DNA from: Microcaldota archaeon
GTDB lineage: Archaea > Micrarchaeota > Micrarchaeia > Micrarchaeales > Micrarchaeaceae
Assembly: GCA_021810685.1 (NCBI GenBank)
Contig: JAJZII010000020.1
Span: 1-8,009 of the forward strand
Direction: 5' to 3'
DNA: 8,009 bases
The position numbers were made by a program, and so were the translations under genes. Below, piece by piece: positions 1 to 6,645 of the stretch (position 1 is the stretch's first letter; the number at the start of each line of letters is the position of its first letter). The notes below the pieces were generated by a model. That model saw only the letters and a program-made list of their open reading frames with translations, did no database searches and was not told the origin of the DNA.

Positions 1-70
1 TCCTTTTCATCAACCATGGGAAAACCGTTAGTGGACCGGTACGCTTCCGGTATTTGTTGTCCTTTGCGCG

Positions 71-79
71 CTTTAAAGT
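71..79. promoter_or_regulatory. Candidate TATA element for mcm (possibly bidirectional)
   Basis: CTTTAAAGT is the best TATA-like match upstream of mcm. With the usual archaeal spacing, transcription would start near 100-104 and leave a leader of about 60 nt that contains the 132-150 hairpin and the SD-like site. The core is palindromic, so it could also serve a divergent transcript. The AT-rich block at 111-125 is an alternative. No purine-rich BRE is obvious next to it. Confidence 0.25.
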
Positions 80-131
80 GTTGTGTTCCAAAGCCTTAAT
101 ACTTCTTCGGGCAAATAGTAAAAAGTAACAC

Positions 132-150
132 GGGGCAGGCTGGACGCCCC
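132..150 (+). promoter_or_regulatory. Small GC hairpin in the mcm leader
   Basis: GGGGC at 132-136 can pair with GCCCC at 146-150 across a 9-nt loop. It ends four bases before the SD-like AGTGAT and 13 bases before the start codon. It could modulate ribosome access, end an upstream transcript, or be chance. There is no U-tract after it, which argues against a classical terminator. Confidence 0.25.
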
Positions 151-153
151 ATC

Positions 154-159
154 AGTGAT
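154..159 (+). promoter_or_regulatory. SD-like site for mcm
   Basis: AGTGAT matches five of six bases of GGTGAT, which pairs with the archaeal 16S rRNA tail. It ends three bases before ATG 163. The ATG is the first start codon after the in-frame TAA at 97-99, so this site supports it as the mcm start. Confidence 0.45.
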
Positions 160-162
160 AAA

Positions 163-2232
163 ATGGACAACGCTGCCGCTGGGCCGATAAGGCAGATGTT
201 CGACGACTTCCTCGAGCGCTACTACCGCGAGCAGATAAATGACCTGATAATAGCGTTCCCCAGCAGGCGCAGCCTCAGGGTCGACGTGCGCGACTTGGCG
301 AAGTTCAACCCGGAACTCGCGAGCGACTTGATGGACAAGCCCGAACTCATAATAGAGGCTGCGGACGAGTCGCTCAAGGGGAAGATGAATGACGTGGACA
401 TGGCCCACAACGAGCCCCACGTGCGCTTCTTCAACCAGAACATAAACACGCCGCTCGTGCAGGACGTGGGCTCCGCCTTCATAGGCAAGCTGATACTGCT
501 GGACAGCCTGATAGTCAAGCGCTCAGAGATAAGCCCGAAGGTCAAAATAGGCGTCTACGAGTGCACCTTCTGCGCCAACAAGGTTCACGTGCGCGTGGAC
601 AAGGATGAGATACCTGAAATATGTCTGCAGTGCAAGCGCAGGTCGCTCAAGCAGGTGGCTGATGAATCGCAGTTCGTCAACCTGCAGAAGATAGCAGTGC
701 AGGACCCGCTGGAGAAGCTGAAGGGAAACACACCCACCTGGCAGCTCGAGGTCTGGATAAAGGATGACTTAGTAAACACAGTAATACCTGGCGACAGGAT
801 AGACCTGACCGGCATACTGCGCATAAGGCCCAGGAAGAACGCGCGGGGCAAGGCCGCGGATCCCAGCCTCTTCACAATGTTCCTCGAGACGGTCTCAATA
901 GTGCCGAAGCAGAAGGAGTTCTCCGACCTCCAGATAGACGACGAGGAGGAGCGCCAGATACGCGAGCTGAGCAAGGATCCGCAGATATTCCAGAAAATAG
1001 CGAAGTCGATAGCGCCTTCGATATACGGCTACGACGAGATAAAGCAGGCCGTGACGCTGCAGCTCTTCGGGGGCACGTCGGGCAAGAGGCTCATAGACGG
1101 CGGGATGGTGCGCAGCGACATGCATATACTACTCATAGGCGACCCTGGAAGCGCCAAGACAAGGATACTGCAGGCAGTGTCGAGGCTAGTGCCCAAGGGC
1201 ATATATGTCAGCGGCAAGTCGGTGACAGGAGGAGGCCTGACCGCAATAGCGGAGAGGGACGACTTCTCCGAAGGGGGCTGGGTTTTGAAAGCAGGAGCAC
1301 TGGTTTTGGGATCCGGCGGAGCGGTCTGCATCGATGAGTTCGACAAGGTAGGCGACGACGACAGGGCGGCGCTGCACGAGGCGCTGGAATCTCAGACGAT
1401 AAGCGTCGCGAAGGCGGGCATCATAGCCACGTTCAGCGCGAGGGCCGCGGTCCTCGCGGCAGCGAACCCCAAGTACGGAAGGTTTGATCCGCACAGCTAC
1501 CCAGCGGACCAGTTCGACATACCGCCGACATTGCTCTCGAGGTTCGACCTCATCTTCCCGATAAAAGACATAATGGATGAGGAGCTCGACAGGAACATAG
1601 CCAGGCATATACTGACGCAGCATGAGGTCGCAGGCGCTGCCATAGCAGAGGTGCAGACGCAGGTGCAGGTGGAGCAGCCGCCCCTCGACGGCGAGCTGCT
1701 CAGGAAGTACATTGCATATGCGAGGAGGAGCGTAAACCCGATGCTGAGCGAGGAGGCGTCGGAGCGCATTATGAACTATTATGTTGACCTTAGGAAGATC
1801 GGCGCGAGGCAGGGCGCAACTCCGATAACACCGAGGCAGATAGAGGGCCTCGTACGCATGAGCGAGGCATCCGCGAAGTCCAGGCTGGCGCCTGTCGTCG
1901 AGGTAAGCGACGCGGAACGCGCCATCGAGCTCAGCGAATTCATGCTGAAGACCCTTGCCGTGGACAAGAGCGGCCGCACCGACATCGACACGATAATGAC
2001 AGGGATGCCTAGGGAGAAGGTCGACAAGATAAACAAGATGCTCGGCATCATAAAGGCGCTCGAAGAGAAGGAAGGCGGGATGGCGAAGATGCAGCGCATC
2101 ATGGAGGAGGCTACGAAGGAGGGCATCGATTCGGCAACGGCCAGCAAGTACATAACGGAGCTCGAGCGCAGCGGTGACATATACACCCCGCGCCCCGGCA
2201 TCATAAAGACCGTGAAGCATGAAGCGGAATGA
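163..2232 (+). CDS. mcm: Replicative DNA helicase MCM (minichromosome maintenance)
   Basis: ATP-driven hexameric helicase that unwinds DNA ahead of the replication fork with GINS and other replisome partners. At 689 residues it is a full-length archaeal MCM. Domains in order: N-terminal helical A domain (about 1-95); OB-fold region (about 100-250) with a C4 zinc ribbon at C134, C137, C154 and C157; AAA+ domain (about 270-580); C-terminal winged helix (about 610-689). Visible motifs are Walker A GDPGSAKT (K332), Walker B IDEFDK (D391, E392), sensor 1 in AAANP (N435), the arginine finger SRFD (R460) and a sensor 2 arginine in TPRQ (R558). The usual MCM 'AKSQ' after the P-loop reads AKTR here, a mild variation. 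I see no intein or frameshift. The start is ATG 163 with an SD-like AGTGAT just upstream. It is probably cotranscribed with the following presenilin-like gene. Confidence 0.97.
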   Translation: MDNAAAGPIRQMFDDFLERYYREQINDLIIAFPSRRSLRVDVRDLAKFNPELASDLMDKPELIIEAADESLKGKMNDVDMAHNEPHVRFFNQNINTPLVQDVGSAFIGKLILLDSLIVKRSEISPKVKIGVYECTFCANKVHVRVDKDEIPEICLQCKRRSLKQVADESQFVNLQKIAVQDPLEKLKGNTPTWQLEVWIKDDLVNTVIPGDRIDLTGILRIRPRKNARGKAADPSLFTMFLETVSIVPKQKEFSDLQIDDEEERQIRELSKDPQIFQKIAKSIAPSIYGYDEIKQAVTLQLFGGTSGKRLIDGGMVRSDMHILLIGDPGSAKTRILQAVSRLVPKGIYVSGKSVTGGGLTAIAERDDFSEGGWVLKAGALVLGSGGAVCIDEFDKVGDDDRAALHEALESQTISVAKAGIIATFSARAAVLAAANPKYGRFDPHSYPADQFDIPPTLLSRFDLIFPIKDIMDEELDRNIARHILTQHEVAGAAIAEVQTQVQVEQPPLDGELLRKYIAYARRSVNPMLSEEASERIMNYYVDLRKIGARQGATPITPRQIEGLVRMSEASAKSRLAPVVEVSDAERAIELSEFMLKTLAVDKSGRTDIDTIMTGMPREKVDKINKMLGIIKALEEKEGGMAKMQRIMEEATKEGIDSATASKYITELERSGDIYTPRPGIIKTVKHEAE

Positions 2233-2238
2233 GAGGTG
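2231..2238 (+). promoter_or_regulatory. SD site for the presenilin-like gene, overlapping the mcm stop codon
   Basis: GAGAGGTG contains GAGGTG, a strong match to the archaeal SD consensus, and overlaps the mcm stop codon TGA (2230-2232). It ends 7 bases before an in-frame TTG (2246) and 13 bases before ATG 2252, and it lies inside the reading frame that would begin at ATG 2219. It therefore favours a start at 2246 or 2252 and suggests translational coupling to mcm. Confidence 0.6.
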
Positions 2239-2251
2239 TTATGCTTTGAGC

Positions 2252-3223
2252 ATGCGTGTCATAGAACTTAGGCAGCTTCTGCAGATACTGACCATGTTCA
2301 TGATCGTCCAGTTCGCTGGGCTGCTGCTCGCCGCGCTGCTGTTCAACGGCGCGACCTATCAGCAGATAGCGAGCGCGCAGGTCGTTACAGGCCCGAACGA
2401 GGCGGTGCTCTTCATTTTTTACATCATCGGAGTCACCGCCGTTATGATACTGGTCCTCAAGTATTACACGAGCATCTACAGGCTGTTTGAGGGGTTTGTG
2501 ATATTCTTTGCGTCAGCTATAGTGTTCTCCATAATCACTGCATTGTTCGTGAGCTCGACCATAACCCTGTTGGGGAGCCAGGTACAGGTCTCGTTCGTTA
2601 TAGGCGGTGCGTTAGGCCTCGCGCTCGTCGCTGCGAAAAACCTGCGCCCAAACCTCAGGAACCTTGCCGCCATAATAGCCAGCATAGGAGTAGGAGTGGC
2701 GCTAGGTACGGGCTTCAGCTTCCTGACGGCGATCGTGCTAATGATGATACTCGCGGCGTACGACTTCATTGCGGTGTTCGTCACCAAGCACATGATCACG
2801 CTGGCGAACATGGTGCAGAGCCAAAACCTCGCCTTCATGGTGGACGTCAACGAGATAGAGGCGATGCCGAAGAGCAGGCTCAGCGCCTCGGAGCTTAGGG
2901 AGTACAACAAAGAGGTGCGCATGCTGAAGGCCAAGGGAAAGCCGATGCAGAAGATAGCACAGAAGGGCTTTGTGCCGCTCGTGGCGAGCGTCGGGCTGGG
3001 AACAGGAGACCTAGCAGTGCCTCTCATGGTGGCTATTGCAGCCTACAAGGTCAGCCTCAGCTTCGTGCTCAGCTTCTTTGTAAGCTTCGGCGCGATAATA
3101 GGGCTTGTGCTGACCATGTATATACTGCGCAGGTACAGGAGGGCGCTGCCCGCGATACCGCCGCTGCTGTTCGGCATCGGCATAGGGATAGGCCTGTACG
3201 TGCTAGTTTACGGAATCTTCTAG
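2252..3223 (+). CDS. Presenilin/signal-peptide-peptidase-like intramembrane aspartyl protease (GxGD family)
   Basis: Polytopic membrane protease of the archaeal presenilin homologue type (peptidase family A22), 323 residues from ATG 2252. Proteases of this class cut substrate transmembrane helices inside the bilayer. The diagnostic motifs are in order: YD (Y170, D171) near the end of the sixth hydrophobic segment, GTGD (D253) in the seventh, and a PAL-like P300-A301-I302 before the last helix. About nine hydrophobic segments are visible, near 8-31, 50-70, 78-105, 111-127, 138-153, 156-177, 244-265, 267-291 and 300-321. A basic cytosolic loop (about 178-243) separates the catalytic aspartates, as expected for the family. 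The gene follows mcm by 19 bp with an SD site over the mcm stop. TTG 2246 has better SD spacing, and ATG 2219 would overlap mcm by 14 bp, so the start is uncertain by up to 11 residues. The physiological substrate is unknown. Confidence 0.85.
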   Translation: MRVIELRQLLQILTMFMIVQFAGLLLAALLFNGATYQQIASAQVVTGPNEAVLFIFYIIGVTAVMILVLKYYTSIYRLFEGFVIFFASAIVFSIITALFVSSTITLLGSQVQVSFVIGGALGLALVAAKNLRPNLRNLAAIIASIGVGVALGTGFSFLTAIVLMMILAAYDFIAVFVTKHMITLANMVQSQNLAFMVDVNEIEAMPKSRLSASELREYNKEVRMLKAKGKPMQKIAQKGFVPLVASVGLGTGDLAVPLMVAIAAYKVSLSFVLSFFVSFGAIIGLVLTMYILRRYRRALPAIPPLLFGIGIGIGLYVLVYGIF

Positions 3224-5050
3224 TGCACTTGCAGGGGCCTTCCTGGCCCTCCAGAACTCTTCTATCATCGCGGGGTAGTTCCTGCCCTTCTCTATGGGCA
3301 TCGAGTTTCCTATCAGCGACGAGTACATACGCCAGCCGTAGCGCATATCCATGAATACTATGACCGCCTTGTCTTTCTCGCTGCGTATCGCCCTGCCGGC
3401 GGCCTGCACCGCGCGTATTATTGCAGGTATGAGGTACATGTACTCGTTACCCTTGCCGGCGAACTTGCCATTGATGTAGTTGATCTTAGCGCTCAGCTCT
3501 AGGTCCGGCCTTGTGAGGGGTATGCCGACTATCACTATACCTTTTATCGAGTTGTTCTGGTAATCTATGCCCTCGCTGAGGCTGCCGCCCATGACAGCGA
3601 AGAGCATCGTGCCCTCGCTCTCCTGGAAGTCCTTTATCAGCTTCTCGACCGCGATGTTGCGCATATCGCGCCTCTGGACCAGTATCGAGCTACCGGCCTG
3701 CATGTATCTGTAGACGCTTTCGAGCACCTCGAAGCTCGGGAAGAACACGGCGATGTTGCCCGGCACTCTCTCCTTTACCGAGGCTATGCGGACAGCTATC
3801 TTTTTGTACTCGAGCACAGATCTGTGCTCATACTTCGTCGTTACGCTGTCGTCGATGAAGGCCATGCGGTTGGCTTTTGGGAAGGGCGAGCCGTAGCTCC
3901 TCAGCATCGCTCCCTCGACGCCGAAGAGGTCGGCGTACATCTCCAAAGGCACGAGCGTGGCGCTCATGAATATGTTTGAGTAGGCCTCGCCGAACACGGG
4001 TAACGAGCGCTCGGGGTAGAGGCAGCTGAGCGAGAGGCGCGCCTTGCCGCCGCGCCTGTTTATTATGCGAGCGACTGAGGTACTTTCCTCCATCCAGTCC
4101 TTCAGGAATCCTGATAAGTGGAGGAGCGACGAGCGCTTGGCCTTTGAGGCCTCAATGTATTCGAGGCCAGCCTTCTCCATCTCCGAAGTTATCTGCTTGA
4201 CATCCTGCGTCAGATCTGTAGGCAGCTCATCCATCTCCACAAAGGCCTCGCCCCCAGCCTTTATGCGCCTGTCAGCAAGCTTCGAGAGCGCGAACGCAAG
4301 GTAACCCAGGTCCATCGGCGAACCGACCGCCTGGAGCTCCTTGGAGGCGCGCTCTATAGTGTATTCAGATATGGCGTTGCTGAAGTAAGAGTTCGCAGCT
4401 TCCAGTATGTTATGCGCCTCGTCCCATATCACGATGCTGCGTTCCATGCTGTGGGCTATCTTCTTCATGAAGGTGCCCTTGGTGAACGGGTTGAGCACAT
4501 GAGGGTAGCCAGCTATGATGACGCGTGCGTTGCGCGCCAGCTTCGCCGCCACTTCATAGGCGCAGAGCCCTCGATTGAACGACTCCTCGAAAAGCGAGTT
4601 GTGCCCTGAATTGAGCGAGCCGGCGAGCTCCGACGCGTCGCCCTGGAGGAGCTTGGCCTTCGAGAAATATTGGCATTTGTCGTGCTTGACCAGGCTCTCG
4701 CAGGCAGGGTAGAAAGCGTCGCTCTCTATCATGTTTACCCTGTCGTTTATACACATGTTGCGCTTGCCTACCATGTCGACGAAGTTCATGCTGAGGGCGA
4801 ACTTCGCGCGCAGGTCAGTGAGCGCATCCACCACTATCCTGTGCTGCGATATCTTCGGTGTTAGGAAAAGCACGTCAAGGTCGTTCTTGAGCGCAAAGGT
4901 AAGCGCTGCACTTATCGAGGCGTCGGTCTTACCCACACCTGTCGGCGCGTTGACGAGTATGTCCCTCCTATCGGCCAGAGCGCTGCTGATGTCATCCATC
5001 ATCTCTTTCTGGAAAGGGCGCGCGTGACCGAACCTGAACAGGTAGTCCAT
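3203..5050 (-). CDS. XPD/Rad3-type Fe-S cluster DNA helicase
   Basis: Superfamily 2 DNA helicase of the XPD/Rad3/DinG group, 615 residues from ATG 5050, close to or slightly longer than typical archaeal XPD. These are ATP-dependent 5'-3' helicases linked to DNA repair. Visible motifs: RPFQ near the N-terminus; Walker A APTGVGKT (K41); four candidate [4Fe-4S] ligands C100, C117, C126 and C163 between motifs I and II; DEAH (D210-H213); motif III SAT (363-365); motif V around GGSLSEGID (488-496); motif VI QAAGRAIR (549-556), with R553 and R556 as the likely arginine finger. All catalytic motifs are intact. A TATA box at 5073-5080 is centred about 26 bp from ATG 5050, so I prefer that start, apparently leaderless, over TTG 5065. 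The 3' end overlaps the convergent protease gene by 21 bp. The XPD versus DinG subfamily is not fully settled; the C-terminal half reads more like archaeal XPD. Confidence 0.92.
   Translation of the reverse strand: MDYLFRFGHARPFQKEMMDDISSALADRRDILVNAPTGVGKTDASISAALTFALKNDLDVLFLTPKISQHRIVVDALTDLRAKFALSMNFVDMVGKRNMCINDRVNMIESDAFYPACESLVKHDKCQYFSKAKLLQGDASELAGSLNSGHNSLFEESFNRGLCAYEVAAKLARNARVIIAGYPHVLNPFTKGTFMKKIAHSMERSIVIWDEAHNILEAANSYFSNAISEYTIERASKELQAVGSPMDLGYLAFALSKLADRRIKAGGEAFVEMDELPTDLTQDVKQITSEMEKAGLEYIEASKAKRSSLLHLSGFLKDWMEESTSVARIINRRGGKARLSLSCLYPERSLPVFGEAYSNIFMSATLVPLEMYADLFGVEGAMLRSYGSPFPKANRMAFIDDSVTTKYEHRSVLEYKKIAVRIASVKERVPGNIAVFFPSFEVLESVYRYMQAGSSILVQRRDMRNIAVEKLIKDFQESEGTMLFAVMGGSLSEGIDYQNNSIKGIVIVGIPLTRPDLELSAKINYINGKFAGKGNEYMYLIPAIIRAVQAAGRAIRSEKDKAVIVFMDMRYGWRMYSSLIGNSMPIEKGRNYPAMIEEFWRARKAPASALEDSVN
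3234..3250 (+). terminator. Possible hairpin terminator after the mcm-protease unit
   Basis: GGGGCC (3234-3239) pairs with GGCCCT (3245-3250), six pairs including one G-U, around a 5-nt loop. It starts 11 bases after the protease stop codon and is followed by a short pyrimidine-rich stretch without a real T-run. It lies inside the last codons of the convergent helicase, so codon content alone may explain it. Archaeal termination usually depends on T-runs, which are missing here. Confidence 0.2.
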
Positions 5051-5072
5051 GGTAGTATTATTCAATCAAAGG

Positions 5073-5080
5073 ATAAATAT
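5073..5080 (-). promoter_or_regulatory. TATA box of a likely leaderless promoter for the Fe-S helicase
   Basis: On the minus strand the sequence reads ATATTTAT, in a 48-bp AT-rich gap inside GC-rich coding DNA. Its centre is about 26 bp upstream of ATG 5050, the spacing expected when an archaeal transcript starts at the start codon. No SD-like sequence lies just before that ATG, which fits leaderless translation. The helicase thus seems to have its own promoter and not to depend only on readthrough from the genes upstream. Confidence 0.6.
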
Positions 5081-5098
5081 GCCGCATGCGCGAGGCGG
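5081..5098 (-). terminator. Short inverted repeat just after the HTH-DUF4382 stop codon
   Basis: On the minus strand CCGC, directly after the TGA, can pair with GCGG across a 9-nt loop. The AT-rich TATA element and TCCTTTGATT follow. It might help end the upstream transcript before the helicase promoter, or simply form the GC-rich flank of that promoter. The stem is only four pairs, plus one wobble, so support is weak. Confidence 0.2.
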
Positions 5099-6592
5099 TC
5101 AGCCCAGCCCGAAACCGCCAGTGATGTTTACTGTGGTGCTGATGGGGTTGGGCGGCTGCGATGGCACAGTAGTCGTCACTTCCGTGCTTGTGCTGTCGGT
5201 AATCGTCACCAGCGGCCCTGAACCGCCCTCGCCCGGATTACGGTCGCGGCCGTAACCCCTTCCGCCAGGACTTCCTAAGGTCGCGTTAACGCCTAACGAG
5301 TCTATTGAATTGGACAGGCCGTCTATGCTATTCTCTACGTTGTGAATCATGCTGTAGTTTGCGCGGGCGTTGGTAGAGCAGAGTAACGAGCCGTTCTCTG
5401 CGCTGCACGATACGCTTTCGTTGCCCGTGAGGTTGAACTCGCCAATATGGCGGTAGCGGCCTGTTGAGTTAGCTATGGTGGCTATTGCGGTGCTGACGTT
5501 GATGTCTCCTACATCAATCAGCAGCGAGTCGTTGCCCTGCACCTCAAGAGTGCCTTCAGACATGTTCAGCAGTAACCCGGAGGCGGTGTACGCGCCGGAG
5601 TTGACTGATGCGTTGTAGCCCTTGTGCTCGCGGCCGTGCTCGCCCATGCCGAAGAGCGCGTGCTCGCTTACGCCGTGGGAGTGCTCCACTATGCCTGTGC
5701 TGTTCAGCCTGAGGGTAGCGTTATGGGTTATTGACAGGTTTACGACGGGCAGCATGGCGAAGCCGTTAGTGGTGGTGACGTGCAGCGAGTGGGCCAGGTT
5801 TATGTCCAGGTTCACCCAGTTGGTAGTGTTTCCCATTATCGTTATGTTCTGCTCCAGTGTTATGTTCTGCGATGGCATAGCCAGCGGCTCGCTGGTGCCG
5901 TTCACCTTGACGCGCGCTCCTGAAAGCATTAGCGTTATGCCGGTGTAATTGCCCTGTGGCAGCTTCGATGCCGAAAGCATCATGGATATGTTGCGCAGGT
6001 CGACAAGGTTGAAGGTCGTGTTTGTCAGCGGAAGCGTGTAGTTGGCACCTGAGGCGCTGCGCACCTCTATCGCGTTGACCGTCAGGTATACACCACTGAG
6101 GTTGTACAGCGCCGGAGCATCTGAAACGCTCACCAAAGTAGAGCCACCGGGAACCATCGCGCCAGGAGCTATGCTCGCAGGTTCGGCTGCAATGCTCTGC
6201 TGTTGCTGCGCCTGGGCTGTCGAGCCTGCAGTAATGTTATTACCCACGGTAACCGGAGCCTGGGGGACAGCAGGAGTGCCGTGAAGAGCGTAAAGCAGCA
6301 CAAGAATGGCTATCACCGCCACTGCGGCCGTCGCTGCTATCCTTCTTGCCAGCACTAGAGTAGGATGGCCGGTCCGTTCTATGCTGAAGCCGGCCACTGC
6401 TTCGTAGTATCTCCACTTCCTGCTGAACTGCTCGTCCGCCTCCCGGATTGCGCCGAGAGCGGCGAGTTCCTTCATGTGCTGACTTACTGTAGAGGGCGCG
6501 AGGCCGAGCCTGGAACTGATGTCGGTGAGCGTCATGCGTCGCTCCTTCAGCAGCAGTATTATCTGCTCCTTTGTCTTCCAGTTTTTCGACAT
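5099..6592 (-). CDS. Membrane-anchored winged-HTH protein with DUF4382-like glycosylated ectodomain
   Basis: A 497-residue protein with a mosaic layout. Residues 7-62 form a winged helix-turn-helix of the ArsR/MarR-like kind, with a recognition helix around APSTVSQHMKEL and a basic wing. A single hydrophobic helix (about 85-103) follows R83-R84, giving an N-inside, C-outside topology by the positive-inside rule. A Gln/Ala/Pro-rich linker (105-150) leads to a DUF4382-like beta domain (about 152-290). Its cues are SVSDAPALYNLSGVYL, a LP-x-GNYTGI turn and a final LPVVNLSI. After that come a histidine-rich patch (H304-H323), more sequon-rich sequence and a Gly/Ser/Thr/Pro tail. More than 20 N-x-S/T sequons occur, all outside the HTH and membrane segment. 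This looks like a one-component regulator sensing an outside signal; signal and targets are unknown. The start is ATG 6592 with a GGGGG SD-like run 8 bases upstream. It probably shares an operon with the paralogue upstream. Confidence 0.82.
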   Translation of the reverse strand: MSKNWKTKEQIILLLKERRMTLTDISSRLGLAPSTVSQHMKELAALGAIREADEQFSRKWRYYEAVAGFSIERTGHPTLVLARRIAATAAVAVIAILVLLYALHGTPAVPQAPVTVGNNITAGSTAQAQQQQSIAAEPASIAPGAMVPGGSTLVSVSDAPALYNLSGVYLTVNAIEVRSASGANYTLPLTNTTFNLVDLRNISMMLSASKLPQGNYTGITLMLSGARVKVNGTSEPLAMPSQNITLEQNITIMGNTTNWVNLDINLAHSLHVTTTNGFAMLPVVNLSITHNATLRLNSTGIVEHSHGVSEHALFGMGEHGREHKGYNASVNSGAYTASGLLLNMSEGTLEVQGNDSLLIDVGDINVSTAIATIANSTGRYRHIGEFNLTGNESVSCSAENGSLLCSTNARANYSMIHNVENSIDGLSNSIDSLGVNATLGSPGGRGYGRDRNPGEGGSGPLVTITDSTSTEVTTTVPSQPPNPISTTVNITGGFGLG

Positions 6593-6600
6593 CGGCTATG

Positions 6601-6605
6601 CCCCC
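6601..6605 (-). promoter_or_regulatory. Weak SD-like run for the HTH-DUF4382 gene
   Basis: On the minus strand GGGGG lies 8 bases before ATG 6592 and could pair with the CCUCC rRNA tail through one G-U pair. The 53-bp gap upstream has no clear TATA box at the spacing needed for a leaderless start. Translation from a shared message with the upstream gene is therefore the simpler reading. Confidence 0.35.
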
Positions 6606-6645
6606 GTAGGTTTTGTGCTTTGTATTCCGTTAGGCTGCTACCAGA

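Larger units (their letters stand above)
1..162. other. Intergenic/leader region upstream of mcm, possibly divergent
   Basis: I see no convincing complete gene here. The stretch is more AT-rich than the coding DNA. It contains the palindrome CTTTAAAG (71-78), a possible archaeal TATA element, and a second AT-rich block at 111-125. Two short inverted repeats are present: ACCGG/CCGGT at 35-39 and 47-51, and GGGGC/GCCCC at 132-136 and 146-150. On the minus strand an ATG at 17-15 opens MVDEK and runs off the left edge, so a divergent gene may begin there; too little is visible to call it. A forward frame open from the left edge to a TAA at 126-128 gives about 41 unrecognised residues and could instead be the tail of an upstream gene. 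Confidence 0.5.

Noticed and set aside
3..128. Forward open frame from the left edge to a TAA at 126-128, possibly the tail of an upstream gene
   Set aside because: The roughly 41 residues match no family I recognise, and the region is AT-rich with promoter-like elements. It is not supported as coding.
1186..2220. 344-codon open frame on the minus strand opposite mcm
   Set aside because: It lies entirely within the strongly conserved MCM AAA+ and winged-helix coding sequence. Its translation is Arg/Leu/Tyr-rich with no recognisable motif, so it is an antisense shadow of codon bias.
163..2232. Possible intein or domain insertion in MCM, which some archaeal MCMs carry
   Set aside because: Zinc ribbon, Walker A, Walker B, sensor and arginine-finger motifs follow at normal spacing in 689 residues, leaving no room for an intein.
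5051..5065. TTG start for the Fe-S helicase at 5065
   Set aside because: The TATA box at 5073-5080 predicts transcription starting at about 5050. The five extra residues (MNNTT) add nothing recognisable, and ATG 5050 is the better start.
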